Below are positions 12,429 through 24,334 of a stretch of 64,000 nt of DNA, piece by piece. A program made the position numbers and the translations under genes. Positions within the stretch are counted from its first letter, which is position 1. The number at the start of each line of letters is the position of its first letter. The notes below the pieces were generated by a model. It searched no databases, was not told the origin of the DNA, and saw only the letters and a program-made list of their open reading frames with translations. Source of the DNA: Paracentrotus lividus. Taxonomy: Eukaryota > Echinodermata > Echinoidea > Camarodonta > Echinidae. The stretch is from assembly GCA_940671915.1 (NCBI GenBank), contig CALNVZ010003430.1, forward strand, positions 18,598,930-18,662,929, read 5' to 3'.

Positions 12429-12546
12429 AAAATGCGCCATGAAAATAATAAAGGGATCTGCTATCAGCTGGAACACCGCTATAGGCTGACCAAGAATACA
12501 AATTTTAATCTGATTGTGGTTTTTTTTAAAAATGCGCCATGAAAAT
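12429..12546. repeat. Short direct repeat, exactly 100 bp apart
   Basis: AAAATGCGCCATGAAAAT occurs at 12429-12446 and again at 12529-12546, each followed by a similar AATAA/AAGGGATG stretch. It may be a local duplication, or a flank repeat of an insertion that ends in the poly-A run just downstream. Confidence 0.7.
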
Positions 12547-12572
12547 TAATAATGAAGGGATGATCCTTCCGA

Positions 12573-12573
<1 letters not shown>

Positions 12574-12653
<80 letters not shown>

Positions 12654-12690
12654 AGAAGAAGAAGAAGAAGAAGAAAAAAAAGAAGAAGTA
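12574..12690. repeat. 78-base A run followed by (GAA)n
   Basis: An uninterrupted run of A (12574-12651) passes directly into GAA/AAG triplets and a second mixed purine stretch. A retroposon tail that decayed at one end would look like this. The long poly-Phe open frame on the minus strand is an artefact of the run. Confidence 0.95.
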
Positions 12691-13989
12691 AAATCCACTT
12701 TTGGTAGAACATTCTGATTTAAATATTTCTTTAATAAAATTATGTCTTAAAATATAAAGTACTTCACTGAATACTAAATTAGTTTGTAGGCCTATACCTA
12801 CCTTCCATGAAGAATAATAAAAACAAATTTTCCTCCTACAGACACTCTGAAACGGTTATCCAACTTGTATTTAGTAAAAGAATAAAAATCCTTACTCCGA
12901 ATTCAAGAACATCAAGGATACAAATGAAACATCAAAGTGGATAGTAGAGAGTGGTAACACATCTCTGAAAACTACTTCTTATACTTCAAGTAGTTAAGGC
13001 ACTCTAGGTCTGTCTGGGCTTACTCTGAGATGTGGATGATGATTGGTAACAGGCTGGCATCAAAGAATATATAGGTCGAGTTCAATTGGCTGGCCAGATG
13101 TGGACACACCCAAAATACATTTGTTATTAATATTGCTTGTCGTACAAACTTAAAAGAAATTGTTTCGAAAGGTTCTTTAGTCGCTCCTCAAGGGGACCGT
13201 CAAATTTTCATTAAAGAACCATTAGAAGTTCTCCAAATACCATTGTTGTGTTATGATAAACCTTTTATATAGGATTTTTGAAAACGTAAAGAACCCAAAG
13301 AGGAACGGTTTTCATGTGGTTCTAAACAATATATTTTATTTCCTAAGAGTTTAGAGTTTGTCCATGTGGGTACATTATGTCCCTCCCAGTTCCATATCCA
13401 TCGGTCGGTGCCTAAAGGCTAGCCAACCTTCCATATCACTCCCTCCATCATGTCCAGTTTGTTTACATCCTTAAGCAGGTTAAGTATAAACTCATACATG
13501 TACATGTATGTCAATCGAAAGTTTTATATACAAGAGGGAAATGAAAATCACAATTTTCTTTAAAAATTTGTTGACACCCTAATATGACCAATATATGATA
13601 AAAATGTGCTACTGCCCCCTCCCCCATAAAAAAAGGAAACGTTATGAAATCGTCACTTGAATAAAATATTGATTTTTAGGTGCACTATCGTAATCACGTG
13701 CTATTTACAAAGAAGTGTATTTTGATAGACGTCACTTGCCATCGTGAGCTGAAATATTCATCGTCACAAAGTTGCCCCCTTTTTTTAACAAACTCAGATT
13801 AATTTTAAGATATGATATTTTAGCTTACGTGTTGGTTATTGTGGTTATCCTGTTTAAAAATTATGAAATTTGCGGTATTTGTTTGCTTGTTATTGCTTTC
13901 CTCGATCATCAAACCTTGCATTGATGTGAATTAAATTTCTTTAAGGTTACACTTTTAGGTAAAAATTCAATCTTTCATGAAGCTTTTAA

Positions 13990-14172
13990 ATGATCACTTC
14001 AAAATAGGCATATCCCAGCGTAGAAATGCATACTTACTGTCTGAGTATGTATGTCATGTTATTGTCCATATCTGGGTTGCAAACCTGTATGGGTTTCTCT
14101 AAACCTTTTTTTTTTTTTTGCAACCCAAGACATGTTTTTATATTGTCTGAATAAAATAAATAAAATAAAATC
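13990..14172 (+). repeat. Possible retroelement 3' end with AATAAAATAAAT tail
   Basis: Sequence ending TTGTCTGAATAAAATAAATAAAATAAAAT looks like a LINE or SINE 3' terminus with a short AT-rich repeating tail. A T run (14107-14120) sits inside. No coding part is attached. Confidence 0.3.
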
Positions 14173-14682
14173 AATATCTAGGTAGGAGGATGGCGACAAA
14201 TTTCTGACAAAGAAAGATTAAGCATCTTCCTAAAATCAGGATATGCTTTTTGAAAAAAATATTCAAAAAAATAAACAAATAATAGAAAAATAATGATAAT
14301 GTCGCAATTGCCTTGTGATTTGTATTCTCTTACGTTACCAATAAGATGGCACACTAATGTGTATATTCTATGGTCATTATTGAATGAATAAAGATGTAGA
14401 CAAGAGAAATGTATTTACAGCAGACAGTTTACTTGAAGGATACAATGCGAACAAGAAAAATAATTAAAACCAAATGTAGGATATGCATCCGACATTTCAA
14501 TATATCATCCGCTCCTTGATACAAAAATCTTAGATCTGTATTAAATCGCACTCAATGTATCTTTAAAATTAGTGCCAAACTGTCCATCTGCAATCAAAAG
14601 ATATCCCTGTTCAAATATAGACGTGCTGAAGTGATGGGGCGCTCTTCAAAATATATAATGACAACATCAGAAGTTTTCTTTA

Positions 14683-15795
14683 CAATTTGTAGCGTTTTCT
14701 TTCTCGTTGAGTATAGATAATAATTTATATGTCAAAAGAAGTATTCTGGTATTTTATCAAAGACACGTAAGGCCTTATGAAAGCACAATCTGTAAAGCAG
14801 AACAAAATTTATGTTTAATTTCATAAGTCTGTGGCTACATCATTTTGTGTCATAAGACTTAAACTAGTAGTATCAAAATCAGTCTATAATCATGAAGGAA
14901 ACATTTAGGTATTGAAATCTGAATAAATAAAGTTTAAAAAACGTTTAATTTATTCACTTTTTCTATGATTTATAGTTTTTCTTAGTTAGATAGTAATTCA
15001 AATTTTGAGAAGTATTTTGGTATTTCATCCAAGATAATCTAAAAATCTAAAATCTAAAATCTAAATCTCAAATAGTACTAATCAGAAAAACTCAGTTTCG
15101 TTCTGTATAGTCTGTAGCTATACGTGATTTTATCGGATAACATTATTTAAACTAGTATCACAATCATTGAAGAAATAATTTAGTTAGTAAAAAATGAATT
15201 CACCTAAATAGAGGGTTGGAAAAAACAACTTTCATTTGATCACCTTTTTTTTCTTCTTTTTTTTTTTCTTTCTTTTTTTAAATACAATTTATAGTGTTTT
15301 CTTTCTCGTTGAGTTAGATAAAATGTTTAGATATCATTAAGTGGTTCTGGTATTCTATCCCAGGCAGTTGCGCCATTATGAAAGCACAATTTGAAATTAT
15401 TCCAATCAGCAAAACTCAGTTTCGTTCGATGTAGTATGTAGCTCCGCGAGTTTGTCAGATAACATTATTTAAACTAGTATCAAATTAATTGAAGAAATAA
15501 TTTAGTCACTAAAAATAAAGGGTTGAAAAAATGGTTTCAGTTAATTACTTTTTCTATACAATATCGAGCGCTTTCCATTTCGTTGAGTTAGATGATAATT
15601 GAGATGTCAAGAAGTATTCTGTACTTTTTCCAAGATAATTCCTATCAGAAAACAAAAACTGTTTTTTATATCATAAGTCTGTAGCTCCGCGATTTTGTCA
15701 GATAACATTATAGTATCAAAATCATAATGAAAACAAATCTAGTTAGTAAAAATAATCACACAAATAAAGGGTTGAAATTTTTTTTTTTTCATGTT
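14683..15795. repeat. Degenerate tandem array, four units of about 230-320 bp
   Basis: Unit starts align at about 14683, 14967, 15287 and 15560, each near a GTTTTCTTTCTCGTTGAG-type motif. The shared downstream blocks GAAGTATTCTGGTATTT, CATAAGTCTGTAGCT, CAGATAACATTATTTAAACTAG and AATAAAGGGTTGAAA follow in the same order in the units. Length and sequence divergence show that the array is old. No unit has coding capacity. Confidence 0.7.
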
Positions 15796-16433
15796 ATCAC
15801 TATTCCCCTGAATTATATCAATCTTCTTTTGAACAGTTGAAGGGTAGGTTCACCCTATTATCATTATCATAATTATTGTTATTTTTAATCAGAGCCGAAG
15901 ATAAGTGAAGTCATATTAGTGACGGTTTTACAAATAAGCCGATACAGAATAAAACAGTAACCAATTTCTAAAGTTTCAACTGCGAGGTACTCCCTCTCTC
16001 GTATATCAGTTGTGCAATGTAATGTAATATCATTCAGAAAATATTGATTTTGTTTTAACATGTGCAACAAATACCCTCAATACATTGTCAGACACATAAT
16101 TTCCATTTTATCCACGCCACTTGGAATATACATTTTTTAAGGAAGAGCCATGAACAAAATTATAGAGGCTTTGATAGTTCATGTTTCTTTGACTATAATT
16201 ATTCTTTCCTTTTTTAATTTCAAGTGTATTTGAAAATTTGTTTTATCTAAGTAATGTTACAAAATGTGAAATACGAGAACAAAATGCACTGGAATGAGCT
16301 CGGAGTGTTTCACCAAATCGTTCGCAAAGTTACGAAATGACTTTACGAGGGACTTGAACATGTTCTTGGGTGGTATACTAATCACATTTTCAGTGATTTA
16401 GCACAAGAACTGATTACCAGTCGTTCGTAAAAT

Positions 16434-16530
16434 CATTTATTTATTATTTATTATTTATTTTCTGATCTTTATACAGGGTGGCACATTATCACCAATATAG
16501 GTGGTCTTCCATGAGGCCCTGTTGCAATAA
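16434..16530 (-). mobile_element. Non-LTR retrotransposon 3' tail
   Basis: Read on the minus strand, GGCCTCATGGAAGACCACC is followed by GTGCCACCCTGTATAAAGAT and an (AAAT)n-type tail (complement of 16433-16460). This is the appearance of a LINE 3' untranslated end with its terminal microsatellite. The upstream part of the element is not recognisable. Confidence 0.5.
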
Positions 16531-16693
16531 CACAGAAAACATCGAAAATAAATAATACAAAATAATCAATATATACACATGCATATACAAATTTATTGGT
16601 ATCCTTATAAATAACGTCATCCATTTCATGGAAATTGATTCGCATTTAAATTTGAAAAATTCAGATCATGAATAATTTAAAAAGTCGCGAGAA

Positions 16694-17961
16694 TAGTCAG
16701 GCAGCCAGCTCGGTTTGGGTTAGCTGAACGAGGTACCAGTAGTAAAGTATTGGAATATATGGGGAGGAATCCCACATTTACTAAACCCAACGTCTGGCAG
16801 TGCATCTCTGCTGCATAAGGTCCCTACAGCCGGGGGCGTCCAAAATGAGTGCCCATTTTACAAAAAATTCTATTTTGAATAAAAATAGCAGAATTCATTT
16901 TCTAAACACACTAACTTTGATGTCAAAATAAAGAGTATTAAATTGTCTTAACGCTTGTGTCATTTTGAAATCAGACTGAAATCGAAAACAGTGAAAGTTT
17001 TGATGAGGAAATGTTTTTTTCTCACTTTTTTACGAAAATATTTTTTGTTCCTTTTTTCAATAATTTTTAATAAATAGTTGTATGAAACAGTGATGTTTGT
17101 AACTTTTCTAAAAATTACCTACGTGCATGTGAATGATGCTGCAAAAAGAAGGGAGTTATATCTTATTCCGATAAAGAATTATGATTAGATAAAGTCAGGA
17201 ACGCAATATAGACAAAATTCAACAATTTGCCCCGTGACTGAGAATAACACAATACCCGCACGTGTATTATGAAAAGCTGATTGTATGCGATGGCTGTGAG
17301 TAGGCAAACAAAAGTGCCAAAAATGCGGAACATTACGTACAAGTTTTCGATACTTGTTTTGTCTGGTAAAAGCTATCGCATGTTATCGGCCTTTCCTAAT
17401 ACACGTACGGGTATGGGATTCTTCTTCGATACGGGGCAAATTGTTGATTTTTGTCTATATTGCGTTCCTGACTTTATCTAATCATAATTCTTTATCGGAA
17501 TAAGATATAACTCCCTTCTTTTTGCAGCATCATTCACATGCACGTAGGTAATTTTTAGAAAAGTTACAAACATCACTGTTTCATACAACTATTTATTAAA
17601 AATTATTGAAAAAAGGGGAAAAAAATGTTTTCGTAAAAAAGTGAGAAAAAAAACATTTCGTCATTAAAACTCTCACTGTTTTCGATCTCAGTATGATTTC
17701 AAAATAGCACAAGCGTTAAGACAATTTAATACTCTTTATTTTGACATCAAATTAAGTGTGTTTAGAAAATTTTTATTAAAAATAAAAAATTGTGTAAAAT
17801 GGGCACTCATTTTGGACGCCCCCGGCTGTGGAGACCTTATGCAGCAGAGATGCACTGCCAGACGTTGGGTTTAGTAAATGTGGGATTCCTCCCCATATAT
17901 TCCAATACTTTACTACTGGTACCTCGTTCAGCTAACCCAAATCGAGCTGGCTGCCTGACTA
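16694..17961. mobile_element. 1.27-kb foldback element (near-perfect palindrome)
   Basis: The left arm starts TAGTCAGGCAGCCAGCTCG (16694) and the right arm ends with its complement at 17961. The arms match closely for about 560 bp and remain alignable, but more diverged, through the inner 70-80 bp per side to a centre near 17328. Shared blocks include GTACCAGTAGTAAAGTATTGG, GGGGGCGTCCAAAATGAGTG and GATAAAGTCAGGAACGCAATATAG. A flanking TA on each side suits a TA-targeting (Tc1/mariner-like) insertion, but the superfamily is unproven. There is no transposase; open frames at 17281 and 17790 are fragments of the arms. The transcript or single strand would form one very long hairpin. Confidence 0.92.
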
Positions 17962-18151
17962 GAAGTTGGCCTATATGTTTTGGAAGATTATTTCAAGTGC
18001 ATGTATTTGGCCTTCCCATTTTGAACCAAGGTCTACCATGCCTTCTTTTGTCTGATGGTATCACTCTTAAAACAATTAAGCTAATTGAATATGATTGTTT
18101 TTAATTAGATCTGCGTCAGAATTGAATATGAATGTACATATTTAACTCGCT

Positions 18152-18289
18152 TCAATAACTCACACAATTCATTTCAGGAATCAAAGAGGAGATCAGCGGC
18201 ACGGTGTAGGGTTTGCCGCCGAAACTCCGGGGAACCCTCTGGCTAAATACCTCCTCGAACTCCGCAATGGAATATTGAAATTTTCCCAT
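18152..18289 (-). CDS. 45-codon ORF or first coding exon
   Basis: ATG at 18289 opens a frame MGKFQYSIAEFEEVFSQR, later SFGGKPYTVPLISSLIPEM, to a TGA at 18152. A strong splice donor GTGAGT lies inside the frame directly after codon 41 (exon end 18164, phase 0), so the real product could be longer and spliced. The patch is GC-richer than its neighbours, and the residue mix is protein-like rather than low-complexity. The start context GTTATGG is acceptable. No family is recognised, though the EFEEVFSQ text loosely recalls retroelement linker sequence. Confidence 0.36.
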   Translation of the reverse strand: MGKFQYSIAEFEEVFSQRVPRSFGGKPYTVPLISSLIPEMNCVSY

Positions 18290-18972
18290 AACGAATTTAT
18301 GCAACAACAATGTTCGGGTGAATTTTAGTTTATTGCTATAAATATCATAAAAGACGTTATATATGTCAAATGCTTTCTCTTAGACACAAATACAATATTT
18401 GCTATTTTTCTCTTTCGTGTCTTTACAGCTTCTTGGCGTCTAAGTCATAATATAGTAATTATGAATATCATGCTTAAATTGTATTTTTAAATTTTATTTA
18501 CACAACTTGTAATAGTTTTACGAAATATATGAGAAGGTTTATGTCCGATTTACAATTTTCATCTTTCGAGTTTTTATTTTGTCTTTCTTTAATATTTCTT
18601 TGTCAATATTTCCACCTACCATTACCCCCTTTTTCTTTGGTATGTTGATGTCTTTCTTTGATCTGTCTATCTTTGACTTTTGACTGTGAATTGTATTTCA
18701 TTTCTAACCATATACAAATCTAGCAAATTCAATCATGTTAAGGGTGGGCAATTTATTCCATAACCCTTTGAATAAAATTAGATCATGACAAAATAAATAT
18801 CCATGCCATTGTATTTATTTTAAAAAGTAGAATATTTACATAATGAAATATAACTAGGCTTCCATTCCTGTGAAATTGGAGGGTTAAATAAAAAGAGAGA
18901 AAGAAAAGCAGAGCTTCTTTTCGCTCTTTCATTCCTTACTCCATTCCCCTCCTCATTCCCACCCCCCCCCAC

Positions 18973-19003
18973 CCTCTCTCTCTCTCTCTCTCTCTCGCTC
19001 TCT
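18973..19003. repeat. (CT)n microsatellite
   Basis: A C-rich run passes into about fourteen CT dinucleotides with one interruption. Confidence 0.95.
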
Positions 19004-19605
19004 GATAAACTTGTGCCTTTTAAATTTTTACCAGATGATAAAAAGTACATTCTCTTCCTAATGGACTAATATTTCCGAGTTTGGTACGGGGCGGTAGTCG
19101 AAAATTTCGGGACATCTCACCGGTACGCAGGTGGGCCTAAACCCGCACTCGCTAAAAAAATCTACATCCGACATTTTGTTCCCGAAGTTGGAATATAATG
19201 TTATTTCTTTTTAATCCCATAAGTGTGACGAGGTCATTCATTATTGATTGATTAAGAGTTTATTCTTCTCAAAATTTGTATTGATCACTCTCTTCCAAAC
19301 ATATCACAATAAAGATGAAATTATATCTGTGCTAAAACAACATTTGGGGTATTAAAACAATAAGTTTTCTCGTTTCAAAAACTTTAGTAAGTTGATCACA
19401 GGACGTATACAAACTTTTTCGTACTTTATGGAAATAATTTACATCAATCTTATCAGCATGATCAGAAGGTTATATTGTAAAAATGGATAAATGAGTCTTC
19501 ATAAGCCAAATTAATCAGACTAAGGGGGTAAGGAAGGGGTGCACGTCTTTTATAATGAATGATAAATATTCACGACTGTCAAAAAGTTTTATTTCAATAT
19601 CTGTA

Positions 19606-20464
19606 GGGGAGACCGGGTATGGACGTTACAAAATTCACATTTTGGGCCAGATAATTCTAATGAAAGTACTCACCCACTCCATTTTGGGTCTGTAGTTAGA
19701 CCTATATGTGGCTAAAACCTGAGGCACATAAAACTTGAAAACATGTAAACAACTAATTTTAACTACAGCTTAATTAATGAAGAATTTTTTGTAACAACCT
19801 ACCCCCGTATACGGGGTTAGAGTTGTATACACCCATACGGGGAAATTGTTACTATGTAAACATACGGGGATAATTTTGTTACAAATGCTGTAAATCTCTT
19901 ATACCAACTTTGTTTCAACTTTCCAGTTTCTTGGTATCGTAACAGTAGATCAAGTAGAGCTCTAGAATAGACTAACAGTAATAATAGAAATATCAAAACA
20001 TTAGCACCTGAAAACATTGAAACAAAATTACTTTACATGTTTATGTAATTGGGTTAGGTTGTTACATCTCGCATGGGGTAGGTTGTTGTAACAACCTACC
20101 CCCATGGGTGATTTTACACATAAAATCAACTGTAGCAGAGCCATTATGCAGAAATGCAGGGCATGGCTCAGGGGATATTTAGTGACATACATGTACTTAT
20201 TATCACATACCAGACTATTATCATGTGCCTTCAGTTGTAGAACTATTGCAAATTTTAATTTTTTCAAAAAATTCACCTGGAACTGTAAAAATGGTATTTG
20301 TGATTTACTTTTAATAAAACAACGGAGAACTCACGACCGGGCAAGTTCATCACAGCTATGTGTGGACTGTAATACGATCAGTAGCAACGAAACTCCCTGT
20401 TACCAACTTAGCACACTGAGAACTGTAACAACTGACCCGTGTAACTTCCATACCCGGTCTCCCC
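19606..20464. mobile_element. 859-bp TIR element
   Basis: The termini are GGGGAGACCGGGTATGGA (19606) and the complement TCCATACCCGGTCTCCCC (ending 20464). TA flanks both ends (19604-19605, 20465-20466). Inside, GTAACAACCTACCCC and CATACGGGGA motifs recur, and an internal palindrome GGGTAGGTTGTTGTAACAAC sits near 20078. Open frames inside (20028-20502) have no similarity to transposases that I can recognise. A non-autonomous TA-targeting element is the simplest reading. Confidence 0.82.
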
Positions 20465-21127
20465 TATTGGTGAACATTGCATGTTATCTAATATTTAGTT
20501 GACCCAATAGAGTTCGTGTCATACATATTTAAAATCTATATGCACTATTACCTCTGCGCTAAAATGATGGGAGATCTAATATTCTGTTTTTGCTTTATGA
20601 TATCTGACTTGATATTCTGTCAAAAATAATGCATTTTTAAATAGACGCAAATGATTAATTTTCTTAAGGAGATCAGGCAGACATGTAAAATATCCATCAA
20701 AAAAGGTTTTATAATAGGGATTTTTTTTTTCTGACGCTCATTGGTTAAGGTTACTTCAGAATACGTGGATTTGATTTTATACATTACTTAAAATAAAACT
20801 TGCTGAAGTTGATACAGTTTCCAAACTAACACGGTTTAGAGGAAATGTTTTCGAATGTTTGTGCAGTTTTCAATCTTTAACGGTTTATACAGGTAAGTAA
20901 TATGTTCATGTTCTGTGTTCCCATGAGGTACTGTTTTTTGCTTTCGCATTGGTAATTAATCCAAGGGGAAAATAGCAAGAATTCGAAATTCCAAGACGCT
21001 AATTTCAATGTTAAACCTTTCGTTTTCAATATTTATTTTCGAATGTATTGTTGTTCAAGTAGATTTGAAATACATACACCATTGTACACTGTGAAAATGC
21101 TGTTTAAAATATTTTAAGCAACTAAAA

Positions 21128-21334
21128 GTGTTGTTTAAGCCGGCCACTCTAACAACTTCTATTTAAAATGTTAAACAATAATGTTGAAATTGTGAACAAC
21201 CGAAGTTAGAAATTTAATTTGAAGCCCGATTATCAACGGTGGCTGTTTAAAATTTCACCAAGGTTGTTTAAAATTTGAACAACGTTGTTTAACGTGTAAA
21301 CAGAAGTTGTTATAGTGACCGGCTTAAAAAACAC
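21128..21334. mobile_element. 207-bp MITE with long inverted termini
   Basis: GTTGTTTAAGCCGGCCACTC and ACAACTTCT near 21130-21160 are mirrored by AGAAGTTGTTATAGTGACCGG and CTTAAAAAAC at 21303-21332, giving about 50-bp imperfect arms. The interior is built from TTGTTTAAAATTT words in both orientations. It is non-coding. Confidence 0.78.
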
Positions 21335-21739
21335 AGACTCTTTACATGATACATAATTATTTAGTGTTAAGTAAAATGCTTTCTTGGAAGATATTTGATT
21401 TGGGGATGTGAAATTTCGTAAATTTGTTTGGGATGGAACAAGTTGCATTTTATTATCATCATGCAAGACGGCAAACTTGAGTTTTAAAATAAAAGTTTTG
21501 ATGATAATTACTCCTATTAATTTGTTTCAAGGAAAATTATCAAGTAATCGAAACAGCAAAATCAAAACACAAAAGTCTCAGCCTACATGTAACCAAACTA
21601 TGGCACAGCTTTCTTTGCTGGAATTAAAACATTCTCATGACTCCAATCATGTGATGTGTATACAAAAAAAAAAAAAAAAAATCATCGCTCATTCTAAAAG
21701 AAAGAAAAAAAGAAAAAAGAGAATTATTCGTCTTTTGTA

Positions 21740-23240
21740 AAGTATACCTAAAGGCTGCCCCAACATTGATTTTTGTTCATTTCATGCAATATTCCTCTTG
21801 TATCACGTTTATGATTGTTTTATTATTATATCTACTACATATATTCTGGAAATATATTATATAAAAACGATAGGTTTGTTTGAATTCTATATATTTTTTT
21901 ATTCCGATGTAAAGTTATTACTTTATCATTTTGAAAATATACTGCTCACGGGAAAAATATAAAATTAAAATTGTTTTTGAAATTGTAAGTAGAAAAGAGT
22001 TATTAGTACTTTGGATGAGTCCTTTTTGAGACCTGGATTGGATTCTACTTTTTTTTTAATAAGAATATCATTTCATGGTGTAAAAACCAGAAACAGATTT
22101 TCGATAGCTTAGAATTTGTTATAATCTCATTCCAGGCTGATTTAAATTTTAAGAAAAATCCAGCTGAAGAATGTAACTTTATACTTTCTATACCATTTTT
22201 CATAGTTTGGATGATTGTTTCTTTGTTTATTTGTTTGTTTGTTTGTTTTTTTTTTCAACACTATGGAGGAATAATTATTTGATTGCATCCTAAATGCCTC
22301 AGTAGTTACGTTTCTGTTCTCAAGAAATTTCTTTACTGTTCTTAACAACGAGTTTCTGTATCGAGTTTAATATCTAATTCTTAGAATTTAAAGTATGGAT
22401 GCTTCAAGCAAAGAAAATCACAACTCTCGTAAGTGTTTTTGAGTGCCAGTATATCTTTTGTTTACAATATCTATTGTTTACAATATTTGCAAACACAAAG
22501 TGATTGACATAATAATCGAGTATATAGTATCATTGTCTTCCCACCATAAAGTCTATAATAATAATCAAGTTTTTAATTACCCAGGGTGTCCAATTCTGTT
22601 TTGACAAATGCTTTCAAAGCGGACCCTTTAAAATATAAAATCATGAAAATGTTACGTTTCTATAATTCCGAACGCCTTGCTCTGTATATCGAACTCGGCT
22701 AGGTATCGAACCTTCCAAAATGCCTCTTCATTTTCAAAGTCAATATAACTCACCTTCTTTATAATGTCCAGACACAATAAATGGAGAATGAAGCGTAAAA
22801 TGATAACGGAATATTCATGGTTTTAAAATTCCGGTGTCATAGTATATGTAACAAAAAAAACGCTGCACTTTTGCATATTTTTTTTTCCTCGAAAGATTGA
22901 TAGTTAGGACTGTAAGAAGATTACGATTTTCTGGTAAAGTTATAATGACTACTTTCGGGGGAAATTAGGCTGTTAAAATCCAATCAGAACAGTTTGAAAA
23001 TCATTCTCCTTCCGCCATGGTGGTCTGCCAAGCTATTTTAAATGTTATTTTACCAGGAATTACGAATTAATGAATGTGTGAGAGAATGATAAAGAGAGAA
23101 ATAAAGATTAAAAGGAGAGATATAAAGAAAAAGCGAAGGGAAGGGCGGGTAAACTGGCCAGACCTCGATCATGTATAATTTGCATCCAAGCATTGTTTGA
23201 AAGTTATATGTTTTAACTTGATGTAGAAGGAGATACTAGT
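21740..23240. other. Gene-free AT-rich DNA
   Basis: No supported gene is seen. A donor-like GTGAGTTATA on the minus strand near 22740 follows a short open frame, but no acceptor or start supports it. Confidence 0.45.
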
Positions 23241-23328
23241 TGGAATGGACGAAATGAAAGTTTTATTCAACCTCATTCATCGGGTCGACCAACCCTTTCT
23301 CTACAATGCACTGTATGTTATGTTCCAG

Positions 23329-23515
23329 TGCTATATTTGTTTGTGTTTGTTTTTGTTTTTTGTTGTTTTTTTTTGTGTTTGTTTTTTGTTTTTTGTTTGT
23401 TTGTTTTTTTTTGTTTGTTTTTGTTTTGTTTTTGTTTTTTGTTTGTGTTTTTTTGTTTTTTGTTTTGTTTTGTTTTGTTTTGTTTTGTTTTGTTTTTGTT
23501 TTTTTTTGGGGGGGG
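23329..23515. repeat. T/G low-complexity tract ending T9G8
   Basis: (TTTTG)n and related T-rich words fill this block, which ends in a T run joined directly to a G run (23499-23515). Several overlapping long Phe/Val/Cys or Lys/Asn frames here are products of the composition. Confidence 0.95.
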
Positions 23516-23555
23516 CATTTTTTTAATTCAGGATTTCACATATTTCAGAGTTTAC

Positions 23556-23718
23556 CTCTAAAAATGAATTTTTTCATAATAGAGTATATTTGCGGATTCT
23601 GCATCAACTCTGAAAAATAATTGTATCGGCCCGTGCACAAGCATAATAGAGCCGCAATTATCCCCAGACAATTTGGCCGATAAAATGCTGTGTCACAGTT
23701 GGAGCTGGATCCGCTCTC
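23556..23718 (-). CDS. Candidate exon with a membrane-like segment
   Basis: On the minus strand, CTTGTTTGTCAAACTTTCACTCCAG precedes a frame that starts at a codon boundary (phase 0). It runs 54 codons plus one base to a donor-like GAG|GTAAAC (phase 1), or 11 nt further to a TGA at 23545. It encodes a Ser/Cys-containing segment (ESGSSSNCDTAFYRPN), a hydrophobic stretch CLGIIAALLCLC, then GRYNYFSELMQNPQIYS with tyrosines. The order outside, membrane, juxtamembrane recalls a receptor tail, but the hydrophobic run is short and no family is recognised. It may be an internal or a terminal exon. Confidence 0.37.
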
Positions 23719-24334
23719 CTGGAGTGAAAGTTTGACAAACAAGAAAAAAAATCCATCTAAAGATTAACATTTTAATGTTTTTATTTTGAGATGTCACAAC
23801 GAGCTTCCCTCCATATCATGTTGTGCATTGTAAATTCTATGAATTTATCGATACATTTCTTTCATTTTCCTCTATATTTTCACAATACAGTATGGTAAAG
23901 GTCGTAATGGTTTGTTCTCTAAAAGGCCTATACTATGTCCCATTTTACCCCTAACTTCGGCCTACATAAAAAAAATGAAAATAAATCACAAAATAACTGT
24001 GAAATTTGCAAAACAATCTATGCCTCATATCCTTTAACAAAGATTAAACTTTCCATACAAAATGATTGCAATTGATTTTCAACCTATTGAAGTTCTATAT
24101 TAATCCTCTGGTTGCAAATTCATTTGTAGCATGCACACGAACAAAAAAGAAAGAGTGAAGGTGTATATATATATATATTTTTTTTTTATTTATTTTTTTT
24201 TACCGATGGTGTAAATACGTTTACTGTGCATACACAATAAAAGCAGTATTGTTGTTTTCAAAATTATTTAACACAGCATAACAATAAAAATGGCATTTTG
24301 CACAGTAGATAAGTATGATTTTCATTAAAGTTGA

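Noticed and set aside
12479..12712. Poly-phenylalanine frame
   Set aside because: Antisense of the 78-base A run.
23245..23620. Several overlapping long open frames rich in Phe/Val/Cys or Lys/Asn
   Set aside because: Produced by the T/G low-complexity tract; no start, splice or composition evidence for a protein.
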